NCBI RefSeq assembly: GCF_018613715.1
Contig: NZ_JAGGPT010000007.1
Coordinates: 62,001 to 126,000 of the forward strand
Reading direction: 5' to 3'
DNA from: Chryseobacterium sp. ISL-6
Lineage (GTDB): Bacteria > Bacteroidota > Bacteroidia > Flavobacteriales > Weeksellaceae
DNA length: 64,000 bases
Shown here: piece after piece, positions 34,099 through 43,129 of the stretch
How positions within the stretch are numbered: position 1 is the stretch's first letter
Layout: every line of letters starts with the position of its first letter
The notes under the pieces: generated by a model
What the model was told of the DNA's origin: nothing
The model's database searches: none
What the model saw: the letters and a program-made list of their open reading frames with translations, nothing else
Made by a program: the position numbers and the translations under genes

Positions 34099-35898
34099 TC
34101 AATTTCCAAAATTCACAAAATGAGGAATGTCTGTTCCAAAATTGTTGATTGGCAGAAGGTTGTTTCTATTACTATTAAAATCAAAAACCGAATTATTATC
34201 GAAAGGAACACGGGGATAATAGGTAAAAGAAATCTGGATCCTATTGAAAACGAGAAATGGATTATTAATTAAGACACCAATTCCTATTTTTGTGTTTGCA
34301 TTTGTTTTCAGGAGTTTATCATCAGGCATCCCTAACCAACCGACTGCTGCAGTTAAATACGGACTGAAATGAAAGTTCTTCCACGTTTTATTAATAAACA
34401 GTTGAAGTTGATATCTTAAAACCAATTTTTTAGTTCCTATATAATCTGAATTATAAACAGGAAATTCATCTGCAGAAGAAAGATTAATTCTGTCTTTATA
34501 AGTATAATTATGTTGTGGATTTCCCAATGCCAGAGTCGGAGAAAAGAAATGTCTTACTTTAGCAAATTTCCAATCCATAAGATGGGTAAAATAAGTTCCA
34601 TCCAATCGGAAAGATTCACGATTTTGGTCATCTTCATTAAAAAATCTTCCAAACTCAGCTTTCAAATTGAAATAACCCAACTTTGTAAATTGACCATAAG
34701 ATCCTGAAATTCCCACATAGGGTTTAACATCATTACTTCTTGATAAACCTCCTGCAGTAAAATTTACCGAATTACCATAAGCAATATCCTCCGGCAGATC
34801 ATATTGAAAAATATTCTTCTGAACCGAAAAATTCCTGTGAATAAATCCGATAGACATGAGAAAACTGTTGTATGAGCTAAAATACTTATACTGATCACTT
34901 TCAGGACTGTCTTTGTATTGATAATTTTGAAATCTCCCAACCACTGAAATATTGCTGGAGACTTTTTCACTTGGGTCAGATGAAATAGGGATTTGATAAC
35001 CACCCCATAAGTCCTGACTGAACACTTTGATCTGAACTTCCGGATAAGTCGTATCAGTTTCTATAGGAAGCAGAACATTTCGCATAAAATATTCAAAAGT
35101 AAAACCACCTGCCCATCTTGTCAGAGGTGAGAAAAAATCTCTTCTGACATTGAAATTGATCCTCTCATTTCTAAAAAAATCACGTTCCCCCAGAACCTGG
35201 GCATTGATATAAGAACCAAAAAGATTATATGCTGTATAGCTTCCCAAAAGATAGTTTTGTTTTTCCTTGGAATCATTTCTATAAAGAAAATCCAGGGTAT
35301 GGCCTAATCCCAATACATTTTCTTCGGTAACTCCCAAACCTATTTTACTTCCTGAATAGCTGACTCTCGGTTTTAGGCTCCAGGAATCGAGAACCTTTAC
35401 AACAACATCAATAGAATCTTTGCTGGAGGTACTATCAGAAACACTGATATTAACTCTGTTTATAAAAGGCATTGTTCTCAGCAAACGTTCAGATTCGTAG
35501 AGTTTCTGAGCATTATATACTTCACCTTCCTTAAAAAGCAAATAATTATTAACTGTAGAAGTTTTTGTGTTAGAATGAAGATGATCAGTCAGCCAATCGT
35601 ACCATTTGAGTTTTTCTTTATTATCTTTAGAGCCATATCCAAAAGGATCGATGGTCTCTACCCGGATTTTTCTGATATATTTTTTATTGTAAGTCTCCTG
35701 AAGCATCTTTTCGGTCCTGGATTTAACAGAAGCTGAATCCGCTTCCCTACGAAATATCAAACGATGAATGAATTTGGTAACTTTTCTTTGATCTGAAAAT
35801 TCTTCTATTTTATAATAAAGAGAATCTTTTTTTTCCTGTGCATTTAAAAAGGAAAAACCACTTATAAGCATAATTAAAATTACAATCGATCTAGTCAT
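34099..35898 (-). CDS. BamA/TamA-like outer membrane beta-barrel protein
   Basis: The 599-residue protein has a signal peptide (MTRSIVILIMLISGFSFLNAQ). A helix-rich stretch and a POTRA-like module (LYESERLLRTMPFINRVNISVSD) lead to a C-terminal barrel of about 400 residues. That barrel starts around VLDSWSLKPRVSYSGSKIGLGVTEENVLGLGH and has alternating aromatic strands. The end (DIPHFVNFGN) is not the canonical final-Phe of BamA. BamA-superfamily 'surface antigen' proteins of this size in Bacteroidetes lie beside lipoprotein or surface-protein genes. Whether it inserts proteins or exports something else cannot be told. It is divergent from the macroglobulin-like gene at 36226. Confidence 0.8.
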   Translation of the reverse strand: MTRSIVILIMLISGFSFLNAQEKKDSLYYKIEEFSDQRKVTKFIHRLIFRREADSASVKSRTEKMLQETYNKKYIRKIRVETIDPFGYGSKDNKEKLKWYDWLTDHLHSNTKTSTVNNYLLFKEGEVYNAQKLYESERLLRTMPFINRVNISVSDSTSSKDSIDVVVKVLDSWSLKPRVSYSGSKIGLGVTEENVLGLGHTLDFLYRNDSKEKQNYLLGSYTAYNLFGSYINAQVLGERDFFRNERINFNVRRDFFSPLTRWAGGFTFEYFMRNVLLPIETDTTYPEVQIKVFSQDLWGGYQIPISSDPSEKVSSNISVVGRFQNYQYKDSPESDQYKYFSSYNSFLMSIGFIHRNFSVQKNIFQYDLPEDIAYGNSVNFTAGGLSRSNDVKPYVGISGSYGQFTKLGYFNLKAEFGRFFNEDDQNRESFRLDGTYFTHLMDWKFAKVRHFFSPTLALGNPQHNYTYKDRINLSSADEFPVYNSDYIGTKKLVLRYQLQLFINKTWKNFHFSPYLTAAVGWLGMPDDKLLKTNANTKIGIGVLINNPFLVFNRIQISFTYYPRVPFDNNSVFDFNSNRNNLLPINNFGTDIPHFVNFGN

Positions 35899-36225
35899 TA
35901 GTCATCAAAAATTCAATAAGGTTTCTAATATCAATTTATAAGCCAATAAAGATTAAAAACATACTAATATCTCGAAATATTCATGTAAAGATTAGAAGTC
36001 GTTGTTATTTTGAATTTTCGAAGGCAGCAGAAACATAGCTTAGTAGATAAGAACCTTACCATAAACCATTGCGGATATACTGGATTTTGAAAATATGGCA
36101 ATTATTATCATTTAGTGTTAAAGAATTAAAATCTTCTTAATTTTTTCAATTATAAGGCAAATATCCATTTTCGAAATCTTTAAATGAGTAATTTAGCATT
36201 GGATTAAAAATGCGCTAAGATATTT
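35899..36225. other. Divergent intergenic region
   Basis: These 327 bases separate the leftward barrel gene and the rightward macroglobulin-like gene and should contain both promoters. No exact TAnnTTTG box or inverted repeat stands out. Confidence 0.5.
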
Positions 36226-38625
36226 ATGAAAAATATATTCTTTTTATTGCTTCTTTCAATTGCACAACCTGTATTGTCACAAACTAAATTAGAAAAAGCA
36301 ATTACAAATCTTGAAAATAACTACGAACAAGAAAAAGTATACCTACTTACCGACAAATCACAATATGTAGCAGGTGATAAGATATGGTTTAAAAGCTTTG
36401 TATTTGATGGCTATAATCGTTCTGCATTGTCTACCACTCTATTCGTTGAATTGTACAATTCCGATAAAAAATTAATAGACTGGAAAACCATACTTCTAAC
36501 GAATGGTGAAGGCAGCGGAGATTTTAAACTGAAAGAGGACCTTCCTGAGCAAGTTTATTTCGTAAGGGCTTATACGCCTTATATGAATAATTTTAGTGAA
36601 GATTTTCAGATTGTTAAAACTATTCCTATTTACAATCCCAATTCAACTGAAGCGTTGGAAATTTCTAAAAATTCTGATTGGTCCGCTAAAGCTTTTCCGG
36701 AGGGTGGAAATTTCATTAATGGTATGCCAACAAAATTTGCCGTAAGATTATCAGGCGATGCTTCTTTACCGGAAAGCTGGACCGGAAAAATAATAGACAT
36801 ACAAAATCCAAATGTGCCTATAACGACCTTTACATCTTTTGATAAAAATGTTGCATCTTTTAAAATTACTCCGGTTTTAGGAAAAAAATACCAGGTCATC
36901 ATTCAGGATAATACAGGGAAAAGTCAGACCATAGATCTCCCACAAGTTGCAGGCAGTGGTGTTAATCTGGAAGTTTCCAGCTCTAAGGAAGGTATTAAAT
37001 ACAGCTTAAAAGGAGTTAATCTAACACAACAGCTCCAAAATTATAAAATCGTTGGAACCATCAATAATCATCTTGCTTATAAAGCTAATATCACTCAGTT
37101 AACCAATGAAGCTTCAAGTCTTATTCCTACAAAAATTAACAATGGAAACAACGGTGTTTTACAATTAGCCATTTTTGACGGCCAAGACAATCTGGTCGCA
37201 CAAAGACTTTGTTTTATAAAGCCCAATAATTTAAAAATTGAAAAAGCAGAGATTATCGGTCAGAATTTAAAACAAACGCCAAGATCATTCAACAGCATTG
37301 ATCTTTCACCAGAGTCTGTTTTTAAAAATTATACTGTTTTGGTAAGTGAGGATGACGGTAGCCACAATCAGGACGAAGAAAATATACTGAGTAGCCTTTG
37401 GTTAACAGGAGATTTTACTACAAAAATAGACACGCCAGCACAATATTTTTCTAAAACTGCCAATAGCGAAGCTTTGGATGCTCTGCTTATTTCTGAAAAC
37501 TGGAAGAGATTTGACTGGAACTCTTTACTTAGCGGATCTTTACCGGCCATTAAAACCAATTCTCAAAAATTTCTTTCTTACAGGATAAAGCCACTTAAAA
37601 ACAATGCTTTGCTGAAAGATACTAATGTAAATTTAGTATTAAAGTTAGGTGAAAATGAGCCTGTCATTAATCAATTCAAAACCGATCAAAATGGATATAT
37701 CTATTTAGACAACCTTAGCTTCAATGAGCCTCTGGATGTTTCATTATTTGTAAATTCAGAAAGTAATAAAGAATCGGGAACAGATAATTTATTCGTTACC
37801 ATAGAACCACTGGTAACTCCTACACAATTTAAAGGCAGTTTCCCAAGTACAAAATACAAATTGGTGAAAGCCGCTGAAAATAAAAAAGTTTCTCCAGCAA
37901 TTTCCAGAGCCATCAACACTCAGAAAAACATAAAAAAAACAGAGAATATTGATGTACAAATTGAAGAAGTAAAATTAGTAGGAAAAAAGAAAGATCCAAA
38001 AGAAGACTTAGACAAACAACTTTCTACCGGAATGTTTAGTTCTATCAATTCTACAATTTTTGACTTTGTAAATGAAGACCAACAGGCCGCAGGATCAAAC
38101 AATATACTAGATTGGCTGCAGGGAAGAGCTGCTGGATTAACATTTCAAAGAGATAACTCAGGTGTGAATGTCCCTTACATTCGTGGTCAGAAGGCTAAGT
38201 TATATTTGGACGAAGTACCTACTGATCCCAGTATCATTACAAGCCTTCCTATAAGCAATATTGCGATGGTAAAAATCATTAAAGAATCAGGGTTAATAGG
38301 TAATGCCGTTGCAATCTATACCATGAAAGGAAATATGAAATCTAAAAATAATGTAAAAGAAACCCAAAATAACAATTCATCTATACTAAAAGGTTATGAT
38401 AAACCTTCAGAATTCCCTATTGAAATGTTAGATGATGATTCTCCAGCGAAAATTGAAAATGACACCCGGGAAACACTCTATTGGAATCCAAATTTATTTG
38501 ACAGTGATTATGTTCCGCCGATGATTAAATTTTATAATAACGACAGTGCAAAACAATACAAAGTACTTATCATAAGCTTTGACGAAGACGACAATCTACT
38601 TTACGATAAAGAAATTTTAAAATAA
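36226..38625 (+). CDS. Macroglobulin (MG2)-like surface protein with TonB-plug-like tail
   Basis: The 799-residue protein starts with a signal peptide (MKNIFFLLLLSIAQPVLSQ). Residues about 35-140 form an MG2-like domain: VYLLTDKSQYVAGDKIWFKSFVFDG, then EQVYFVRAYTPYMNNFSEDF. Several further beta domains follow. Near residues 630-700 lies a TonB-receptor plug-like segment (ILDWLQGRAAGLTFQRDN, then VPYIRGQKAKLYLDEVPTDPSIITSLPISNIAMVKIIKE), but no barrel follows. This is an uncommon pair of features. It resembles uncharacterised Bacteroidetes proteins with 'carboxypeptidase-like' and plug parts. Periplasmic location is likely. A strong terminator follows. Confidence 0.8.
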   Translation: MKNIFFLLLLSIAQPVLSQTKLEKAITNLENNYEQEKVYLLTDKSQYVAGDKIWFKSFVFDGYNRSALSTTLFVELYNSDKKLIDWKTILLTNGEGSGDFKLKEDLPEQVYFVRAYTPYMNNFSEDFQIVKTIPIYNPNSTEALEISKNSDWSAKAFPEGGNFINGMPTKFAVRLSGDASLPESWTGKIIDIQNPNVPITTFTSFDKNVASFKITPVLGKKYQVIIQDNTGKSQTIDLPQVAGSGVNLEVSSSKEGIKYSLKGVNLTQQLQNYKIVGTINNHLAYKANITQLTNEASSLIPTKINNGNNGVLQLAIFDGQDNLVAQRLCFIKPNNLKIEKAEIIGQNLKQTPRSFNSIDLSPESVFKNYTVLVSEDDGSHNQDEENILSSLWLTGDFTTKIDTPAQYFSKTANSEALDALLISENWKRFDWNSLLSGSLPAIKTNSQKFLSYRIKPLKNNALLKDTNVNLVLKLGENEPVINQFKTDQNGYIYLDNLSFNEPLDVSLFVNSESNKESGTDNLFVTIEPLVTPTQFKGSFPSTKYKLVKAAENKKVSPAISRAINTQKNIKKTENIDVQIEEVKLVGKKKDPKEDLDKQLSTGMFSSINSTIFDFVNEDQQAAGSNNILDWLQGRAAGLTFQRDNSGVNVPYIRGQKAKLYLDEVPTDPSIITSLPISNIAMVKIIKESGLIGNAVAIYTMKGNMKSKNNVKETQNNNSSILKGYDKPSEFPIEMLDDDSPAKIENDTRETLYWNPNLFDSDYVPPMIKFYNNDSAKQYKVLIISFDEDDNLLYDKEILK

Positions 38626-38956
38626 TATATTTCTCTACATTAAAAAGCCTTTCAAAATAATTGAAAGGCTTTTTTAATATTTTAAAATGTCCTCGTGGTT
38701 TGAGGATATTCTTTTTGTCAAAATAAATTCAGTACATTTAAAATATATCGAGCGATTTATTTATGAGGAAGAAGCAAGCTTGCCCATTACATTTGATAAC
38801 TATTGTCTGGTTTTTATCGATTGCATAAATGTAACTTATTTACCAAGGTATTTGTTAAGGTTCCTTAACCATAACCTAAATCCGCCCAACATTGGGATAC
38901 ATAAGATTGTGGGTTACTTTTTAATACGATTAATGACTTCTTGTTGTGTCATTTTC
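38626..38956. other. Region between the macroglobulin-like and aldehyde dehydrogenase genes
   Basis: The terminator at 38642-38675 begins this 331-base stretch. The rest has no good gene. A plus-strand 95-codon frame is open but has poor composition. On the minus strand, just past the aldehyde dehydrogenase stop, a short frame MTQQEVINRIKK (38914-38952) runs into a stop and reads on in another frame as SNPQSYVSQCWADLGYG, possibly a gene remnant. Confidence 0.4.
38642..38675 (+). terminator. Rho-independent terminator
   Basis: AAAAAGCCTTTCAA pairs with TTGAAAGGCTTTTT over a short loop. It is symmetric and may end leftward transcription from the aldehyde dehydrogenase side as well. Confidence 0.85.
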
Positions 38957-40330
38957 TTATCCAAATATACTTAGATTTTTAGCAATATCTTTACCTGCAT
39001 ATGGAGGAAATACATCTAGTTCTAGATCAGGGTTTCCTACTAGTATAGATTTTCTATTGCTTAGTGCTTCGAAACCTGCTTTTCCATAATATTTACCCAT
39101 TCCTGCATAACCTACGCCGCCAAACGGGAGACTGTCTATAAAGCAGTGTACGTTAGTCTGATTGACACACCCTCCACCAAAAGAAACGGCATTTAGGAAA
39201 TAATCAATATTCTCCTGGTTTTTACTAAAAATATAAGCAGCTAAAGATTTGGGCTTGCGTTTAATGATTTCTATAGTTTCTTTTAGATCACTGTATATTA
39301 GAATTGGAAATACAGGACCGAAAATTTCCTGCTGCATTGCGGGGTCTTCCCAAGTACTCGGGTATAAAATAGTAGGCTCAACATACCTATCTTTAACATT
39401 AAAACGACCTCCTAAAACCACTTTTTCAGGAAGGATGTATGATGCAACTCTTTCAGTATCGTGTTCACTTATCATTCGGGCAAAATCTGGACTTTGACTT
39501 GGATCTTCTCCATACATTTTGACTGTTGCCTTTTTTAGCTTATCAACAAATTCATCGGCAATACTTTCGTGTATATATACATAACCTGGCGCAATACACC
39601 ACTGACCAGATATAGCCATATGTCCCCATAGAACACGGTCAACAGCAATGTCTAGATTTGCCGTTTCATCTACGATCGTTGGATTTTGTCCCCCAAGCTC
39701 TAAGATAATAGGCGTTAAATTTTCGGCAGCTGCACGCATCACGACTTTTCCAACAGCTGAGCTACCAGTAAAGAAGATAAAATCGAAAGGAAGTTTAAGT
39801 AGTTCTGTGATTTCTTCTCTCCCTCCTGTTACTACAGATACGGATTCTGGTTCAAAATATTTGGGAATTAACTCAGCAAATAATTTAGCAACTGTAGGGG
39901 TCGTATTCGCGGGTTTTAAAATTACAGGATTTCCAGCAGCAATGGCAGCAATAGCTGGGTCTAATAACAATAAAACAGGAGCATTAAACGGACCTATAAT
40001 TAATGTTGTACCAAATGGTTCTTTATAGATTAAACCTCTGTTACCTGTTTCTTCTAATCCTATTGGTATCTCCACTGGTTCAGGAGTCATCAGAGCTTTC
40101 AGATTTTCTTTAAAGTATTTAATTACTCCCAAAGGAACGGTTATCTCAAACAATTGCTCGAATGGCGGCTTATTGAAATCAGTTTTCAAAGCCTGACATA
40201 AGGTTTCTTGATTTTCGGTTAAGAATTTTTCTAACCTGTTGAGTTGATCTATTCGCCACTCAAAGGTTTTGGTAACATCGGTATAAAAAAATTCTTTTTG
40301 TTTGTCAAATAATGATTGGTAAGTATTCAT
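38957..40330 (-). CDS. Aldehyde dehydrogenase, class 3-like
   Basis: The 457-residue enzyme oxidises aldehydes to acids with NAD(P). It has the class 3 layout: LIIGPFNAPVLLLLDPAIAAIAAGNPVILKPAN, then FFTGSSAVGKVVMRAAAENLTPIILELGGQNP with the general-base Glu, then the nucleophile cysteine in SGQWCIAPGYVYI, then EIFGPVFPI. The cysteine is preceded by Trp where Thr is usual. It ends a leftward run of detoxification-like genes and is preceded by the AAAAACACAAA leader shared with three neighbours. Substrate is unknown; medium or aromatic aldehydes are plausible. Confidence 0.92.
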   Translation of the reverse strand: MNTYQSLFDKQKEFFYTDVTKTFEWRIDQLNRLEKFLTENQETLCQALKTDFNKPPFEQLFEITVPLGVIKYFKENLKALMTPEPVEIPIGLEETGNRGLIYKEPFGTTLIIGPFNAPVLLLLDPAIAAIAAGNPVILKPANTTPTVAKLFAELIPKYFEPESVSVVTGGREEITELLKLPFDFIFFTGSSAVGKVVMRAAAENLTPIILELGGQNPTIVDETANLDIAVDRVLWGHMAISGQWCIAPGYVYIHESIADEFVDKLKKATVKMYGEDPSQSPDFARMISEHDTERVASYILPEKVVLGGRFNVKDRYVEPTILYPSTWEDPAMQQEIFGPVFPILIYSDLKETIEIIKRKPKSLAAYIFSKNQENIDYFLNAVSFGGGCVNQTNVHCFIDSLPFGGVGYAGMGKYYGKAGFEALSNRKSILVGNPDLELDVFPPYAGKDIAKNLSIFG

Positions 40331-40401
40331 AATTTTGTGTTTTTGGTTAATTTTCCTGATAAATTATTTCTAATTTTAGTCTGATAAACACCCGACCTTA
40401 T

Positions 40402-41157
40402 TTATTCTGATAAAGCCTCAATAACTAATTGAGATGCCAGAAAGCTACTGTGTTGTTGTTGGGCAGTAATCAACCTACCATCTCTAATGGCAAATGGTTC
40501 CAATGCTCCGGCAACTTCAAAGTTGGTATTTGGGTTTTTTCTAGCTTCTGTTTCAATGGTGTAATCATTTACCGTCATTCCAAACATTTCGTTGATCATA
40601 TTTTCTTCACTATCTGCAAACCCAGTCCAGGTTTTTCCATCTGCCAGGAGTTTTCCATCACTTAATTTTGTCCATAAAAGCAAAGATGTTCCGTGGCAAA
40701 TTAAACAGGTAATTTTTCCAGCTTCATAAAAATCGGCAATCAGTTGATGCAGCTTAAGATCATCTTTGAAATTAATTAATGGCGCTCCACCACCCGATAC
40801 ACAAACGGCATCATAATCGGCTATATTGATATCTGCAATAGGAAGGGTATTTTCCATCCATTGACCAAATGTTGAGTGATGTACAAAACCAATACTTATC
40901 AAATCGTTTGGATAAGCACCTTGAGGGTTTTCGGGATTGCTGTGTCCATCAAACACTACTTTACCACCATTGGGAGAAGCCACATCTACATCATAACCTG
41001 CATTGATAAAATCAAAAAATGGTCGTGTCATTTCTTCGGCAAAAAATCCAACTTCCATTCCGTGGAGTTGTGCTGCATTGGAAACCAAACACAAAATCTT
41101 TTTCTTAGGGAAAGTATGCTTGGGCTGTTTTCTAATAATATTCTTTTGTTGGTTCAT
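40402..41157 (-). CDS. DJ-1/PfpI-superfamily protein, Hsp31-like
   Basis: The 251-residue protein belongs to the type 1 glutamine amidotransferase-like group. It shows VDVASPNGGKVVFDG early and YDAVCVSGGGAPLINFKDDLKL in the middle. The nucleophile elbow is ITCLICHGTSLLLWT, where the cysteine is followed by His-Gly. Related proteins such as Hsp31 act as glyoxalase III-type or deglycase-like enzymes on methylglyoxal, though that is debated. There is no signal peptide. It lies in the same leftward run as the aldehyde dehydrogenase, 71 bases upstream of it. The family call is solid; the reaction is not proven. Confidence 0.88.
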   Translation of the reverse strand: MNQQKNIIRKQPKHTFPKKKILCLVSNAAQLHGMEVGFFAEEMTRPFFDFINAGYDVDVASPNGGKVVFDGHSNPENPQGAYPNDLISIGFVHHSTFGQWMENTLPIADINIADYDAVCVSGGGAPLINFKDDLKLHQLIADFYEAGKITCLICHGTSLLLWTKLSDGKLLADGKTWTGFADSEENMINEMFGMTVNDYTIETEARKNPNTNFEVAGALEPFAIRDGRLITAQQQHSSFLASQLVIEALSE

Positions 41158-41185
41158 AACTTTTATTTTTTTTATTTTTATTTAT

Positions 41186-42136
41186 TTAAGAAATTGCCCT
41201 TTTAATAGCTGCTATTCTTGTTTCCCAAAAATCTTTAGAGACTTTTGCATCTGGCACCAATGTATCAAATACATGTGTCATACCTGGATAAATATTCAAC
41301 TCTACCTGTACACCTGAGGCAGCTAATTTCTGGGCATATTCAATACCTTCATCCCTTAAGCAATCCATTGTTCCCACAGCTATATATGCTTTGGGCAGAT
41401 TACTCAAATCTTCTACCAAATTGGGTACTGCCTTTTTATATTCGCTTTCAGGAACACCGGTAAGATAACTTTGAAAACCATAATGATTCATCCAACTATC
41501 CCAAACTCCTATACTACATATTTCTTTGTTACTTTCAGAAGTAACTCTAATGTCGAGCATAGGATATGCTAGTACTTGTAAACATATTTTAGGACCTTTT
41601 TCATTTCGGGCCCTAAGGCTTACTGAGGTAGATAGTAATCCTCCGGCACTGCCCCCTCCAACAACGATCTTATCTGTATCAATTCCAAATTCAGCTGCGT
41701 TATCCGATACATATACCAAGCCTTCGTAACAATCATTCAAAGGTTTAGGATAAGGATTTTCTGGTGCCAAGCGATAGTTTACGGAAATGATAACACTATC
41801 TAATTCCAATGCCAGTTTATATAAGGTGCTGTCTTCCTGTTCTGGTAATCCGCTGATCGTTCCCCCTCCATGCATCCAATAAAGAAGTGGTTTTGGATTG
41901 GTCGCTGTTCGTGGCGTAAAAACTCTTAACTGTATTTCAATCCCGTCGCTGTTCGTGAAAAATTTGTTCTCTACTTTTAATTCAGAGGTGCTATTGACAC
42001 CTACTTGCAGAGCCATTTGTTTTAATGCACCACGAAATACCTCGTGGAGAGGTGTTCCATTGGGTAGAGCAGGCTGACCAGCATATTTTCTTAGTATTAA
42101 GGCCAGTTCAGGGTCTACGTTTAATTGATATTTCAT
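41186..42136 (-). CDS. Alpha/beta hydrolase of the hormone-sensitive-lipase family
   Basis: The 316-residue esterase has the HSL-family motifs: oxyanion HGGG in LLYWMHGGGTISG, YRLAPE in VNYRLAPENPYPKP, and the nucleophile elbow in VVGGGSAGG. An acid residue lies in GTMDCLRDEG and the histidine in GMTHVFD. There is no signal peptide. Such esterases hydrolyse short-chain esters. It is 28 bases upstream of the DJ-1-like gene. A terminator between it and the SDR gene upstream (42168-42201) makes the two separate transcripts. It shares the AAAAAACACAAA leader. Confidence 0.9.
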   Translation of the reverse strand: MKYQLNVDPELALILRKYAGQPALPNGTPLHEVFRGALKQMALQVGVNSTSELKVENKFFTNSDGIEIQLRVFTPRTATNPKPLLYWMHGGGTISGLPEQEDSTLYKLALELDSVIISVNYRLAPENPYPKPLNDCYEGLVYVSDNAAEFGIDTDKIVVGGGSAGGLLSTSVSLRARNEKGPKICLQVLAYPMLDIRVTSESNKEICSIGVWDSWMNHYGFQSYLTGVPESEYKKAVPNLVEDLSNLPKAYIAVGTMDCLRDEGIEYAQKLAASGVQVELNIYPGMTHVFDTLVPDAKVSKDFWETRIAAIKRAIS

Positions 42137-42167
42137 TTGTGTTTTTTATTATTAGAAGATAAACCTT

Positions 42168-42201
42168 AAAAAATCAGCAGTTTCCAGGCTGCTGATTTTT
42201 A
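42168..42201 (-). terminator. Rho-independent terminator, leftward
   Basis: ATCAGCAG (42173-42180) pairs with CTGCTGAT (42189-42196), flanked by A6 and T5. On the minus strand it ends the SDR transcript at 42215. Confidence 0.8.
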
Positions 42202-42214
42202 AAATATTTCTAAC

Positions 42215-42985
42215 TTATCTGGTTGTATAACCACCATTTGAGAAAATAGTTTGCCCAGTAATCCACCATCCATCAGTTACTAAGAATGTAATTAATGGAA
42301 CGATATCTTCAGGATCTGTTAGTCCTGTTTTACTAAAGCTACTTAATGCTGCTGCAGATTTGTTATAAGCTGCCGAACCATCGGTTTCCTGACCATAAAA
42401 GAATGGAGTTTCCATAGGACCAGGTCCTACAGCTGTTACCGAAATCCCTCTTGATCCAAACTCCTTAGAAGCTGCACGGGTGTAATGCTCAATAGGAGCC
42501 TTACTTCCTGGGTAGATAGCATAATCATTGGTATAGGCTGCTAACAATGAACTAACAATTGTACAAATCTTACCATTATCAGCAATTTTTTTTCCCGCCT
42601 CTTGTAAAAAGAAGAAAGCAGCTTTTGAATTTACAGCAAAAATTTTGTCGTAGTCTTCTTCTGTTACGTTCACAATTGGTTTCTTAATAACCATACCTGT
42701 AGTATTTACGGCTATATCTACTTTTCCATATTTTTCGATCGCAGCATCAAACAATTTTGTATTGTTTTCTACTACTGTTAGATCTCCTTGTATTGCAAAA
42801 GCTTCTCCACCTGCTGCGATAATATCAGCTACTGTTTTGTCTGCATCTGGTTTAGTTGCATCACTATTGAAGTGCACTACTACTTTAGCCCCTTTACCTG
42901 CAAAATCTAAAGAAATTAATCTCCCTAGGTTTTTCGCACCACCACCTACTATGGCTACTTTGTCTTTTAAATCATTTCTTGACAT
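42215..42985 (-). CDS. Short-chain dehydrogenase/reductase (SDR)
   Basis: The 256-residue NAD(P)-dependent oxidoreductase shows the SDR cofactor motif VAIVGGGAKNLGRLISLDF, then the NTTG variant of NNAG in DIAVNTTGMV. The catalytic Ser-Tyr-Lys is in IVSSLLA and YPGSKAPIEHY, and PGPMETPFF follows. It resembles the 3-oxoacyl-ACP reductase or glucose dehydrogenase group, which also reduces carbonyls. It is a paralogue of the SDR at 43130 and lies just downstream of it. It shares the AAAAAACACAAA leader. Substrate unknown. Confidence 0.9.
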   Translation of the reverse strand: MSRNDLKDKVAIVGGGAKNLGRLISLDFAGKGAKVVVHFNSDATKPDADKTVADIIAAGGEAFAIQGDLTVVENNTKLFDAAIEKYGKVDIAVNTTGMVIKKPIVNVTEEDYDKIFAVNSKAAFFFLQEAGKKIADNGKICTIVSSLLAAYTNDYAIYPGSKAPIEHYTRAASKEFGSRGISVTAVGPGPMETPFFYGQETDGSAAYNKSAAALSSFSKTGLTDPEDIVPLITFLVTDGWWITGQTIFSNGGYTTR

Positions 42986-43058
42986 ACTTTTGTGTTTTTT
43001 TAAATTAAATAAATTGAGAAAATAAATATGAAATCATTCCATTGGAAAATATACCTTT

Positions 43059-43096
43059 CTAATTTTATATTATTTTTAAAAGCAATATAAAATTAG
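43059..43096. repeat. 13-bp inverted repeat between two SDR genes
   Basis: CTAATTTTATATT (43059-43071) pairs perfectly with AATATAAAATTAG (43084-43096) over a 12-base loop. It lies after the upstream SDR stop and before the downstream SDR start, but no T-run follows on the minus strand. It may be a weak terminator, a processing site, or an operator. Confidence 0.5.
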
Positions 43097-43129
43097 GTTT
43101 AGTCCTTTTTTTTTGCAATCTATTTGCAT

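Noticed and set aside
38687..38974. 95-codon open frame on the plus strand
   Set aside because: Its composition is odd (many Tyr, Phe, Cys and Leu), it has no family resemblance, and it overlaps the end of the aldehyde dehydrogenase gene.
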